From Erodium maritimum (lineage: Eukaryota; Streptophyta; Magnoliopsida; Geraniales; Geraniaceae), in contig OY997593.1 of NCBI GenBank assembly GCA_963921825.1, forward strand, positions 54,730,039-54,794,038: DNA of 64,000 bases, written 5' to 3'. The translations under genes were made by a program, and so were the position numbers. The notes below the pieces were generated by a model that was given only the letters and a program-made list of their open reading frames with translations, ran no database searches and was not told where the DNA came from. Shown here piece after piece: positions 1-11,313 of this stretch; the stretch's first letter is position 1, and the number at the start of each line of letters is the position of its first letter.

Positions 1-914
1 CGGAAAAGGACTCTCTTTGGAAGCAATTACTTTGTGCAAAGTTTGGCTAGGACTGTAATGCTTTGGAGCTTTCTAACATGAATCTGCATAATGGACAAAG
101 CTTCTTGTCAGGGTCTTAGTTGAACTCCTAATTGCCTTTTATCTCTTTTATTGCATTTGGGGGGGGGGGGGGGGGGGGGGGGGGTGGGGTTAGGGGAGGT
201 CTTGGGTTTTGGTAAGTCTGAGAGGTTCCATTGGGTTTTCTCTATTGCTTTTGTGTGTGGGTTTACTTTGTTTTTTTTTTGTCTTACCTCTATGAGTGTG
301 GGTATAAGTATTAAGGCTGAGTGTGGCTATTGTTTAGCCCTTTGTCATTGTTTTTTTTTTGTGGCTGGTACAGGTCCTTTTGCATTTCTTTGTTGTTTTT
401 GACTTGGGGACTTCTGCTGGTTTTGGTTTCATTGCTTCTTTCTTAGGTTCTTGGGCAGATGTGTACTACATCATTGGTATTTCTATCAAATCTTTAACCT
501 CTCGTCTGTAGTGGTTTTTCTTTTGTATAACACCTACTAGTTTTTGGAGCTCAACTGGTGTTCTTGGAGCTTCTAACCTGAGGCATATTTGTTTGATTTG
601 GTACAAAGATGGTGTGATTGTTTGAGCCCTTGCTGGCCTCTACCGAAGGTGATTCATCAAGAGACTTGGGTCACAAGCTATCCTAGTTTGTGTTTGATTT
701 TCACTCTAGCTTGTTGTATGAGTTTTTTTTTTTTGAGTCTCAAGTTATTTCCTTTGATTTTCATAATTTTTGTTGTAGTTGTTTGCGGCACAAAAAAGTG
801 CACTAGGTGCTCTTAGTTGAGTAACCTTTGTTTGTAAGCTTTGAGGGTTTTACCCTTTGCCTTGCCCTTTATTTCAAAGGATTGGTATTAATACAAAATT
901 GCCGATAAAAAAAT
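1..914 (+). repeat. 3' part of a LINE-like retroposon (left end outside the window)
   Basis: The T-rich, stop-filled stretch ends at about 890-914 in a tail of the form attgccgataaaaaa. Closely similar tails occur at about 20715-20729 and 21224-21237, so this is probably the 3' part of the same retroposon family. No protein domain is visible in any frame. The small reading frames at 151-402 and 589-816 are low complexity and I do not regard them as genes. Assignment rests on the tail alone. Confidence 0.4.
159..184. repeat. 26-base poly-G run
   Basis: An uninterrupted run of 26 G, followed by tgggg. Such runs are replication- and sequencing-unstable and can form G-quadruplexes, so the exact length may be an assembly estimate. 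Confidence 0.95.
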
Positions 915-1335
915 GTCTTGCATCGATATTTTTCGAACCTAGCTTCATGTTGTAATAAGTTCAATATTGGATCGGCATATCTCGTTCAGCAATAATATCA
1001 GTCATGGACTAATTATGATGATTGATCTCTCGTATCTATTGGGTAGAAAAGAAACATATCTCTCGTATGTTTGCTGAAACAAAGGCATGGGGATTTATAC
1101 TGAAAATGAAAGCTAGGGTTAGTTTTCTTTTTTCATTTTCAAAATAATATATCTGGGACATGTGGCCAATTATGTGACGTCTGCAAAAATATCTGTCGGA
1201 AAATCATTCGAGTTCAGACGATTTCTCAGGACAAAGAAGTAATCTGACTAATATATGTTGAAAATATCTTTCAACGGTTTTGCGTACTCGCCCAACGTTG
1301 CAGGTGCTCTTATGCTTATTATATAGAGTATATAT

Positions 1336-2330
1336 TGTTAGACGGGTTAGTCCATAAACGATAAAAACAGATAAAAACTGAATCCAATATTATTAGTGAA
1401 TATTCAAATCACATACGAAATAAAATAACAAACAAAGTATGTAAAAATATAAAGTCGATATGTAATCGAAATAGTAACCTCAATCGATACTCGAAGAGGG
1501 AACTGGTATGTCGAGGCCTGCGAACCAGTTTCCTTAAGACTTTTTATTGCCCCGTATGAGCAAGTCCCCCAAGATACAACGACTACGTAAACGAACTCGA
1601 AACCGTGTATGAGAAGTAGCACTGAGTAGAAAGAAATCAGTTGCTCTGTTCTTGGAGAAGGAGAGAAATTGTGTAGGTAAATTTCGTGTCTATTTCGTCT
1701 CTACTACGTGTCTCATTTTTCAATACGAATAATGAACTAGAACATAGCTTATATAGGAAAAGGGGGGAGAGTTTTTGAAAACACGAATTTTTGGAAATAT
1801 CAATTTTTTGGGAAATAGACAATTTCGAAAATAATATATTAAATTCGAATTTAATAAATTCTGGAAACTAAAAATAATTTCAGAATTATTATGAGATTCG
1901 AAATAATATGAAATTTGGAAATTTCTTTAGTTGCATATCAATTTCAAAAATTGAAAAAGATATCAATTTCATATTTCTTTATTTGCATATTCTGAGATTT
2001 TAATACGGGCTGAAGCAAAAACGTAGTTGGCACTACAGGCCCAAATCTATGCAACATTCGTGACCCGCACAAAGCCTTCCATCCCAGCAATTCAAATATG
2101 CTAGGAAGGTCCATGATATATAAACCCAAGGAAAGTTTGTCAATTTTTCCATGTGGGACTACACAGGAATGATGCATTTTCCATTTGTAATTTTCTCAAC
2201 AACTAAGTTCAACGGGTGATCTTTGAGCTTTAATTTTTCATTCACCTCTTGTCCGTTTAGACCTCATAATATCTCGTGGAAAGACTTCACTCCCTAGAAT
2301 ACGAAACTAATATTTTCATAGTTCTAGGAT
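1336..2330. mobile_element. LTR-like remnant, related to the repeat at 23254
   Basis: Starts tgttagacgggttag and contains a block at about 1530-1585 (ccttaa, attgccccgtatgagcaa, aagatacaac) that closely resembles one at about 23408-23450. Shared blocks of this kind between two non-coding sites suggest LTRs of one retrotransposon family, probably Copia-like. No PBS, polypurine tract or coding domain is visible, so orientation and the right end are uncertain. The small frames here are not genes. Confidence 0.35.
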
Positions 2331-3424
2331 GACCCGATCCGATAGATAATTGAGCGCCAAATTGACCATTTCCATTTGTCTAAACTCACTTTGGTCCAAT
2401 ACACGTCCCTTGGTTTTTCCGAGTACTTAAGTTGGCTTGTGGCAATCTAATGATGCCTTGCAAGGTGCAACTAGAGTTTCTTGGGACAAGTTGAGATTTT
2501 ACTCGGTTGTTAAAATTTCATTCTATCTTAGACATTTCCAAAGCAATGTTTTCTTCTGTTTGTGGATGAGTGATGATTATGTAATTTTACTTGCTCCCCA
2601 ATCTTCCATTTTTGTGTAAACTCAAGCAGAAGTGGCAACATATGTATGAATCATCAATTTCGTTCATGCGACTGTGGAGACCTTGTTGGTGTTGGCAAAT
2701 CATTCTAGAGAACCCCAAAAGAACATGTTACGAGCCCTGACATGAATCAATGTGTGTTTTGTGGGTGAAGTGTAGATGCCGCAGAGTTTCTTGAGAAAAT
2801 ATAATGCATAGCTTGAGGAGGAAACATAACATTCATGACAATGAGTCTCATATTGCTTTAATCCTAAACAACATTTCTTATGGTTATGATTACTGAGTCT
2901 TCTGCGCATGCCTTGTACACATCACTTGTCAAGATTTTGGGGTTATGTTATATTTTCTTCTTCTTTTCAGATTCCTCTTTTGTGTGTTGATTTAGTTGAT
3001 CAATTAGCTGAAATTGCTAATGATGCTCTTTACCCTTTATTAAGAATGTAGTCCTTGTGCTAGGTGTTCTATTTTAGTATTAAATATGTTATGAGAGAGC
3101 TTTGTTGTTTATTAATTAAGTATAGAATTGTGAGAGAAGAGCGTAACTTTTTGTAAAGAAAAAGAAGAGAAAAAAAAGGAAGTATCATCAAAATTCAAGC
3201 ATGGGCTGTTAACTTTGTAAAGCACACAACATCAAAACTGTGTATTTTTTAAACAACACCACTAAAGCTTATTTTGTTATAGGTTTGATCTTATGAGAAT
3301 AATCATTATTATTTCACATTTGACCTATGATCCTGCTCTTTAATCCCTTTAAAAAACCAATAAAAATGTAAATCATTTTACCATCACATAAAATAAGATA
3401 TTTGATTAATTGATTAATTAATTT
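2331..3424. other. Intergenic, nothing recognised
   Basis: AT-rich sequence with no long reading frame, no recognisable domain and no clear inverted or direct repeat. Confidence 0.5.
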
Positions 3425-3437
3425 AACCTACTTACTA
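3425..3437 (+). repeat. Target-site duplication, left copy (element 3438-5698)
   Basis: AACCTACTTACTA, repeated exactly at 5699-5711. A 13-bp direct repeat flanking an element with an A-ending 3' end is the mark of LINE-type (target-primed) insertion. Confidence 0.85.
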
Positions 3438-3470
3438 GTAATTGAGAAGAAAACAAACACTCTCTCAATT

Positions 3471-5667
3471 TTGAGATCCTCTCTTAGTCCTAGCCGTGCA
3501 AAAGCTATGGTGCTCTCTTCTCTCTCCGCCGTCGACATGTCTTCTACGGTGACTCTGCCCGTGGCTGTTGTCGTGGCTCCTGTTGGTGATGCTCTCCTTG
3601 CATTACCATGTCCCCCGCAGACCGCCCACAATGCTGGAGCCAAAAGTCGTCGTCGAAGGAAGCCCAAGCCGACTCTGGCTCCCTCGACTTCTCCACCTGT
3701 GTTGTCGACGCCGCTTCTCCCTCATCTGGGAAAGGCCTCGAATGAGGTCTCCTTCTCCTTGGGGCCAGCCTCTCCGGCCCTGGTCGCCAAACCGAGACGT
3801 GGAAGGCCCGCCTCCAACCGTCGTTCCAAGGTTACTTCCCTTACAAGTACCGGACTCCTGGGCCTCCCATCTCCAAACCCTAGTCCCCCCCCCCTAAAGT
3901 AGTCATGACCTTGCTCTAGCTCTTTCCCTTCAGTATGGCGCGGTTCCTAAGGTTACGCCATCGTCAGGCCCTCCTCCAAACCGGGTCCTGACTCATCATC
4001 TACATGGCGGTGGGAAATATAGGGTTACTTCACCTTCACGACACGAGCCTGCCCTAGTTCCCCCCGTTATGGGTGCATGAGTTAGGGCTGTGATTGCGTC
4101 AGACTCTAGCCCTATTAGGGCACCACCGTTGCAAAGAGATCTGGGTAAGGGGAAGGCTCCGATGGGGAGCTTCCTAGAACAACAGTGGTGGCTCTAGGGT
4201 TAGGTCGGTGCCTCCCCAGTCAGGACAAGATCTCGTTCATCCCGGCGTGCCTTACAACGCCACGAGGAATGACGCGGGATCGATCGCGGCACTTGGATCT
4301 TCAGGGTCTCCAGGATGGATTGTCATCATGTTCTTTGGAAGAGGACAAGGAGGTTGAAGTGATAGTCCCGTCCTCTCGGGCAACGTCGACGGCTATTGCC
4401 CGTCAACAATGGGGGGTGATGTGGAAACTGTGGTCTTCAAAGACCCCTCGGAAGGACACTCTCCGGCGTATCATTACAAACGCGTGGGGAAAGGCTGTTG
4501 AAGGGCTCGTGATCAAGGACCTAGGATCGGGCCTTTTGGGTTCTATCTCCGGTCCTCTGAGGCTCGGGAGTGGGTCCGAGCCTCCAAGGCAATGAGCCCT
4601 GGTGCTTTGACGGTCGGGCCTTGCTGCTTGGCAACCTGGACCCGTGTGCTCGGGAGATGCCAATTCTAGACCGAGTGCAATTGTGGGCGCACGCAAGGGG
4701 TCTACCGCCTTTGGTAAGAACGTGAGAAATGGGTACCTCCATCGGGGACGTGTTGGGAGCCTGTGTGGATGTCCCGTGTGACCAATAGGGCATGTGCTGG
4801 GGTCGAACTGTCAAAGTTTGGTTCTGGCACCTCCTCGAGAGGCCACTCAGAAAGGGGATTGGTCCTTCGGTTCAAGAAGTTCCTTGAGCCGGTTCTAGTT
4901 GAATTCAACTACTCTAAGCTCCCGAGCTTTTACTACAACTATGGCCGGCTCGGCCATGTTTTGAAGGAGTGCACATGGGCAGTGAAAGTGCCCTGCGGTT
5001 TGATTCCTCCTTGTTGGAGTACCAGAGAGATAATAAGGTAAAAACCTATGCGACATATTGGGGGGAGGTTGACCGATCGCCTACCCCTAAGGGCACCTTG
5101 GCTCTAGACAGTCCCCCCCCCCCCCCCCCCCCGGGGTTTCCATAGGCTTCGTGCCTCCTGGACTAAGGCCTTGGGGCAATGCCCGCCTTGAGATTGGTCA
5201 GTCTCATGCTAACTCGATATAGGGGGGCCCCACTAGTGCTCTCTGGTGAGTTAGGGGGTGAAGAACGCGAAGGGCCGGGACCGAAGGATGTTAAAACTTT
5301 AGCACCTACTGGACCTGGAGAGGGCACTGGGGTACTCAAGAAGTCAACAGCTGGAGCACCTCGGGAGGAGCATGTCAGGCGGGGAAGCAGCCCCGCCATG
5401 AGGAATGAGAGGCTGGAAGAGCATCGGGTATTGGCCTTGGGAGGGGTTTATGAAGATGTTTTGCCTCCCACCATCACCACTGTTGAGATCCTTCAGGATT
5501 TCCGGTATCCCCTTTCCCCTTTTAGTATTTTTCCATTGCTTATATGGTGTTCAAAGACCGTCTGTGACGGTTTTAGTGGAAAAAGGTTGATAAAGTCATT
5601 GCTCTTTCTGTTTGACTTTAGTGGCTCGGGAACATGTTCCTTGACGTACATCCATATTCTGATATAA
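3471..5667 (+). pseudogene. LINE ORF1-like gene (DUF4283 / CCHC zinc knuckle), disrupted
   Basis: The N-terminal part (3471-3902) is Ser/Pro/Lys-rich with a basic patch (KSRRRRKPK). At 4185-4595 and in the next frame to about 4790 there is a DUF4283-like block: a segment with RIITNAWGKA, LVIKDLGSG, then, after a frameshift near 4530, a CFDGRALLLGNL-like stretch and a LQLWAHARGLPPL-like stretch. A degenerate zinc knuckle follows at about 4926-4974 (YYNYGRLGHVLKEC; first Cys positions replaced by Tyr). The C-terminal block at about 5446-5570 encodes DVLPPTITTVEI, DFRYPLSPF and KTVCDG; its DNA is matched at 63835-63960. ORF1 proteins of this type bind RNA in LINE particles. Stops and frameshifts show the copy is dead. 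Confidence 0.7.
5113..5132. repeat. 20-base poly-C run
   Basis: Twenty C followed by GGGG, inside the ORF1-like gene. A run of this kind can change the reading frame and may be mis-sized. A shorter C10 run is at 3885-3894. Confidence 0.95.
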
Positions 5668-5698
5668 TAATTTATAAGATTGCAACTTCCGCACAGAA

Positions 5699-5711
5699 AA
5701 CCTACTTACTA
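5699..5711 (+). repeat. Target-site duplication, right copy (element 3438-5698)
   Basis: AACCTACTTACTA, identical to 3425-3437. Confidence 0.85.
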
Positions 5712-7099
5712 ATATGTGGTTGGAGTCCTTTGAATTGGTTAGAAGATTCCGTTTATGTTAGCTTTCTCCAAGTCTATTGAGCTATATTCCTTTCTACCTC
5801 CTAAACCCGATTCTTTGGTCGGAGTAGAGACCTACTGAGAAGAATGATTTGGTGTGAGTGCCCACACAGATCAGTTAGGTACACCATCATATCTCCCACA
5901 TCTATTTTCTCCCAGTGGGCCCTCCTCTCTGCCACCAACAAATAAATAAATAAAATCACATCAGTCCTCTTGTAGCCACTACGTGTTACATGATACAGTG
6001 TAGCATCCCCATGCAAGGACCATAGATCTGCACCCAAATTAGCCGTTAGTATCGGAATAAAATCGTGACATCTACATCTCCAGCAATATCACAGCCAATA
6101 ATCAGGGGATGCTGACCAGATTAATTTAGTTTGACCGGTACAAAAATAGTAGACAAATCACAGCTGGAAACCGTATCAGGACAAGGAGGTAAATTGATGA
6201 TTAGATTCCATTATTCTTTGTGTTCCTCAGACCCCAAGTCATATCACAGAAAGTAAAAGAGAGATAAATCAATAAAATAGAAAATAAGAGGAGTCGCGTG
6301 TGCTACACCTCAGGGCTCTTTGCATGAGCCGACAGATCTGGGCCACAGAGCAGTAGACATGGAATCATCCACGGGTCAAGGGAGGGTTGTGCATGAGGAG
6401 CGATGGAGGTTAGGTGCATGGTGGGGGTGTTTTATTTGAAAAGAAAAGAGGAGGGTTAGTTGGCACTGAGAAAAATGAGTGTGTAACAGCAAAGAGAGGA
6501 GTTTTGGATTAGAATAGTTGGCAAGTGTGTCAGTAGAAATAAAAGTATACCAAAGATGGAAGCAACCAAGCTTGGGCTTCAAGAGAAGAACCTCTTGTAT
6601 GGAAAAGTGGCACAAAAGTAATATGGTAATTATTATTGGTGGGTTAAAGAAAGTAATTAGGAGAGGAGGAAAGGTGATTAGGTTCTGTAATAATTTAGCA
6701 AGCAAGAGCAGTTGACAGTGGTTAGTGTGTGTTTAAAATCATATATATATGTCATACTCATATGTAGGGTTGGTCAGGTAAGCAAGCAAAGCTTTTCTGT
6801 ATGTAGCTCTTTTTGAAATTGTAAAGTTTGATACTTCTGTTGCTGTTTGTGGAAGCTGAACTGGGGTTTTTTTTTTCTCTCCTTTGATTAGCATTTGATG
6901 CTTGTGAGAAGTGACCATCAAAATACCCAAGTTAGGAGGCTGGGTTGAGGGGTTGGTCATTTGGGTTGTTGCACAATTTTGGTAGAATTGGATGCCTTTT
7001 TAGGTACCCATCTGGGAATTTCATAAAGGGTCTCTGCAAATTCCACTCTTTTTGATTCATAGCTTGGGCATCAGGTAGCTCACACCAATTTTGGTTCTA
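5712..7099. other. Intergenic region upstream of the bHLH gene
   Basis: No supported gene. The reading frames near 6376-6715 lack domains and overlap on both strands. A short (AT)n tract (catatatatatg) lies near 6740. Part of this region probably holds the distal promoter of the gene starting at 7705. Confidence 0.5.
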
Positions 7100-7704
7100 T
7101 GTTCATTTGTTGAAGCTTGAAGCTTGAAGTGATTCTCTCTCTCCCCACCCAACCCATTTGGTCATCAGATTCAAGCTTAAATCAATGGCATTGGTCTTCT
7201 TTCTGGGTTTATGATCAAAGAGAAAAAAGGGAATCTGCTTTGTTTGAGCTGGGGTGAGGGTGAGCTGTTGCTTAGCTGATGCCACATTGTTTGTCCTCGC
7301 CACTTTATGCTCTGAAAGGTTCGCTTTCTTGTCTGTGAGAAGCATTTTTCTTTCTTTCTCTGCCATCATACTAAGTTTGATCCTAGGGTTCTTCATGTAG
7401 CTGGTGCTGGGTAGATTTTATGCCTGATACTTGGATTTCTTTTGCTTTCTGTCCATGGGATGCTCATGCTGCAGCCAGCAGTGAGACCTTTCTTTTTCTT
7501 TTTCTATAAACTGCATAACCCTATTTGTTCCTTGCAAGATATATCACTTGCTGGTTTTTAGTCAAACCCACTTTGCCTTTAGTCTTACATTTCTTCTGTT
7601 TAAGTATCTCTCTGTGAGCTAGTAGGGTGTCAGTTGTCATAGCAATTATTTACAGGTGACTTCCATAGATTCTGGGGGGTTCAAGCTTTTGCATTCACAG
7701 CAAC
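7100..7704 (+). promoter_or_regulatory. Probable core promoter / 5' leader of the bHLH gene
   Basis: The stretch just upstream of the start codon is T- and CT-rich (for example gattctctctctctcccc near 7131-7147, and ctttctttttctttttc near 7490), which is common in plant 5' leaders. Candidate splice sites (gtgagacc near 7479, ttacaggtgac near 7651) allow a leader intron. The transcription start cannot be read from sequence alone. Confidence 0.35.
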
Positions 7705-10089
7705 ATGGGTGGTGGTAACAATGATGAAATGGGGTCTCATAATAGAGGTCAGGGTAGTTTCAATTGTCCATCTTCAGACACCAACACAAACCCAATGTCT
7801 GATAAGGTATCTGGAATGGCAATGAGTTCATTGTCCACATACAAACCTTCAAATGGAGCCGATCCTTTTTATGCTTCTGGTTGGGATCCACTTGTTTCAC
7901 TGAGTCAGAATCAGAGTTTTGGTGGCTCTTCAATGGTTTCTCAAACTGAGTTTGCTAATTCCACCTACCCTGGACTGAGTAGCGCTTCACATCTTGTTCG
8001 GTACCCATCTGATTCGAGTTTCGGTGAGCTGGTGCCCAAGCTCCCCTGCTTTGGAAGCGGTGGCTTCTCAGAAATGGTGGGCTCCTTTGGCCTATCTGAG
8101 TGTGGTCAAAACACTACTTCTGGGTGTCCTCCAAATTATGCCCCAAACAAGGAAGCTGGAAATGAGAGGATATCTACAAATGGTGGACAATCTCAGGAAG
8201 ACCACCAGCTTTCGGAAGAGGGAGGAAGTATCGGTGCCTCACCAGATGGAAAGAGAAGAAAGAGAACTCTTGAGTCCGCTTCTCAGTCCAATCCAAACAA
8301 GGTAAATCTTTTTTATATTTGATGCTATGAATTAGCAACCCCGAATGTGTTATTAGTTTACAAATTCTTAAATAATAAGTCTATTTGAGTTATGGAATGT
8401 GTATTCTATGCATAAGGAAAAGAAATGAAAAGTTTGGTGGTTTGGCTACCTTATGCACCAGAGAATAAAATGGTTAGATTACTGTGACAGAATGTTGATG
8501 GAGAGCTACAAAAAGATGGTTCTGGGGACAGCACTGAAGTTCCAAGAGAACAGGATGAGAAGAAACAAAAAACTGAACAGAGCACAGGTGGGAATTTGCG
8601 TGGTAAGCAAGCTAGTAAGCAAACCAAAGATAGTTCTAATAGTGGAGACGGTGTCAAGGACAGTTACATTCATGTGAGAGCCAGAAGAGGCCAAGCTACT
8701 AATAGTCACAGTCTTGCAGAAAGGGTATTTTCTACTATTTTTATCATGCTTCAAGAAAGTATTCTTGTATACATATGAACCTTGGACTAATGAACTGAGC
8801 AATTCATTGCTAACAGGTGAGAAGAGAGAAGATTAGTGAGCGCATGAGATTGCTTCAAGAGCTTGTTCCGGGGTGCAATAAGGTATCTAGAGAGAAACAG
8901 CTTCTGAGTCATAACATATTTATTTTGATCTGGTAATAAGGTAGTTTGTGATTGTTCATTGTCTTCTAATCAGATTACTGGCAAGGCTGTAATGCTTGAG
9001 GAGATTATCAACTATGTGCAGTCACTCCAACAGCAAGTTGAGGTATCATATTCTGCAGTTTCAAGATCAGGAATTACTTCATATACTGTCACTTATAAGC
9101 TATATGGAATGTACTAAAACCATCCCATATATCTTTTGAAACGATATTGGGTAGCACGAATATATAGGGAGCCCATTATAAATGAAACAAAGAAACTTTG
9201 TTAATTGCATGATCATATTCTTTATCTTTCGCAATGAAACTAAAAGATGTATCTCAATTCTTTTATGAGATATGTTTACTCTCCAAGCCTTTTCAATCAT
9301 GTTGCTCTATTCAATAGCGGGAATATTATGTGACCTCACGTGTGCAGTTTTGGTGCATCTTTGCATGAAGTGGAAGAAAATCTTGCTATGTAGCTACTCA
9401 ATATTTGTAAAAACCCATAGTGGATTAGTTTGCCACACTAGTAGAAGTTCATAAAATTCACTCTTAGTATTAGAATGCTCTTGAGAGGCTGTACGATTTA
9501 CTAATGATATACTTGCTCTTGCTGCAGTTTTTATCCATGAAACTTTCTACTGTGAATCCAGAACTGAACATTGATCTTGAAAGGATTCTGTCAAAAGATG
9601 TAAGCCAAGTTGGGTAATGTTAATTACGAGATTGTGTTTAATGCTAAGCAGATGAAATGAATACAGTTGGGACACTGTGTAGGTTCTTCATTCCCGTGGT
9701 GAAGGTGCAGCTATTATTGGATTTGGCCCGAGGATTAGCTCTTCTCAACCTTACCCACACGGGGTGTTTCCAGGGACCATGCAGGGCCTCCCAAGTGCAG
9801 CTCTACATTATCCACCTTTACCTCATGTAAGTGAAGGATGTCCACATTATGGTAAACTCGTTCTTTTGTGTGTCAAAAAAATTTATATATGTTTTTCATG
9901 CAGGCTGCATTGGACACTGAGCTCCAAAACCTTTTCCAAATGGGATTCAATCCCAATTCAGCAAATGACAGTTTGGGGCCAAATGGTGATTAGCCGAAAT
10001 CCATCTTAGATTGCGACAAACCTTTTTCCAAGTTCCTTTGTAATGTGATTGTATATTTTTCCGCAGGGCGCTTGAAACCAGAGCTATAA
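7705..10089 (+). CDS. bHLH transcription factor, bHLH62/bHLH78/CIB group
   Basis: Eight coding exons, all GT-AG: 7705-8301, 8491-8724, 8817-8882, 8974-9042, 9528-9599, 9683-9826, 9904-9985, 10067-10089. They join in frame to 428 residues. The long N-terminal half is Ser/Asn/Gly-rich and disordered. A basic run KRRKR lies near residue 187. The bHLH domain spans about residues 262-325: [20 protein letters not shown] supplies the basic region, with the E-box contact residues His272, Glu276 and Arg280, then helix 1, a loop at GCNKITGKA and helix 2 ending LQQQVEFLSMKL. The family acts in the nucleus as dimers that bind CACGTG/CANNTG. The domain is split over exons 2-5, as in this family, and the C-terminus reads GRLKPEL, which supports the tiny last exon. 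If intron 7 is retained, the protein instead ends NGD. The upstream frame fits the ATG at 7705. Which paralogue it is, is not certain. Confidence 0.9.
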
Positions 10090-11313
10090 AGTTGGGAGCA
10101 TTCTACAGGTTAATGTTCTCTTTGTGGATGTTTCAAGTTGGCTGCACATTTAACTCCATTAGTATACAACCAAAATAGGTAAAAGGGGAAAAATCTTCAG
10201 TTGTATAGGTTCTTAGCTCCTAACTGTTTGTTCTTCGAAGTTTTAGTAGAAGATGGGTTGTTAGAATTACCAAGCGTGTATATTCAGAAAACATTTGATT
10301 GATGAAGATGATTGTTTTGGATTAAAAGATGAATGTTGGTCTGAAGATGGAGAAAAGGGTGTGTTATTGTTATGAATGAAAATGTAGCTAAAGATAATGA
10401 AGGAAAATGACTGGCTCTTGCACTTGATACTGGTATTGGTTGGTTTTGGTTGCTTTCAGAATATAGAAAGAAAAGGCAAAGAAGATGAAATTGCTTATAT
10501 AAGTCCTGGCAGTTGCCTAGTTATATAAATATTGTTTTGTACTTTTGTTTTTATGTTTCTGGACTTAAGATGAGCACAAGAATCTTTTCTGAATATAATT
10601 CAATGCTCCATTTACTTTCTACCGCTACCGAGCTCAAGAACCTTGGAATAAGAGCAAGACACTTGATGATAAATGTCATGGTGATCCTAACATCTATTGA
10701 TCATGATGAGTCTTGGATGTTGTTTTTTGGTTCCTCAACCACAACCCAAAATCTGATTATAGATGATGTAATGTTATAAAAGAGATTGCTTTTGTGGGAG
10801 AGAAGAAGAAGAAGAACAAGAAGGGTGGTCCAGCTGAATTGTCATGGCACTACAGTAGCATAAAATCTGCTCTGAACTGGACCACTCTAAAACCCAGATG
10901 GAACATACCTCCCATGTGCCACCCCACCATCTTTCATCCAAGGTTATGGCTTTGTTTTGAATCATTAGGTTACCTATAACCATGTGGTTTTCTGTTGGCT
11001 GCAGACATGAGTTCTGATTCAACAGCTGTGGATAATGATTTCTTTGGTCTTTTGCACCCACACTTATGGGGTCATATTTCATTCACAGTAGAGCTAATGC
11101 TTCATTGTTAACTCAACTGTTACTAAAATCCCTGTTGGATGATGAATTTTCTTACAAAAGAATTGACCCAAAAACAAAAGAATAAAACATAAGACCTTAC
11201 ATACATTGCCTGAGAAATCCTTCTTCTGTATTGGGAGGGTTTGGATTAAGATTTTTGTGATCACCTCTTCAATCACCAATGTCACATTTACAAGTGCCGT
11301 AGTTTTTGTACAC
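10090..11313. other. 3' flank between two convergent genes
   Basis: Holds the 3' UTRs of the bHLH gene (+) and the CSLC gene (-). No further gene is supported; the frames at 10513-10779 and 10774-11082 have no recognisable domain. Confidence 0.6.

Larger units (their letters stand above)
3438..5698 (+). mobile_element. ORF1-only LINE-like retroposon 1
   Basis: A 2261-bp insertion bounded by the 13-bp duplication AACCTACTTACTA. It has a GC-rich coding-like body, an AT-rich 3' end and a short A-ending tail (gcacagaaaa). The only protein signature inside is an ORF1-type gene. No endonuclease, reverse transcriptase or RNase H is present. A LINE copy shortened in the usual way keeps its 3' (ORF2) end, so an element that keeps ORF1, its own 3' end and both duplications is a non-autonomous derivative rather than a normal 5' truncation. 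Confidence 0.75.

Noticed and set aside
6376..6715. 109-residue hydrophobic frame upstream of the bHLH gene
   Set aside because: Low-complexity, overlaps another frame on the other strand, no domain or promoter support.
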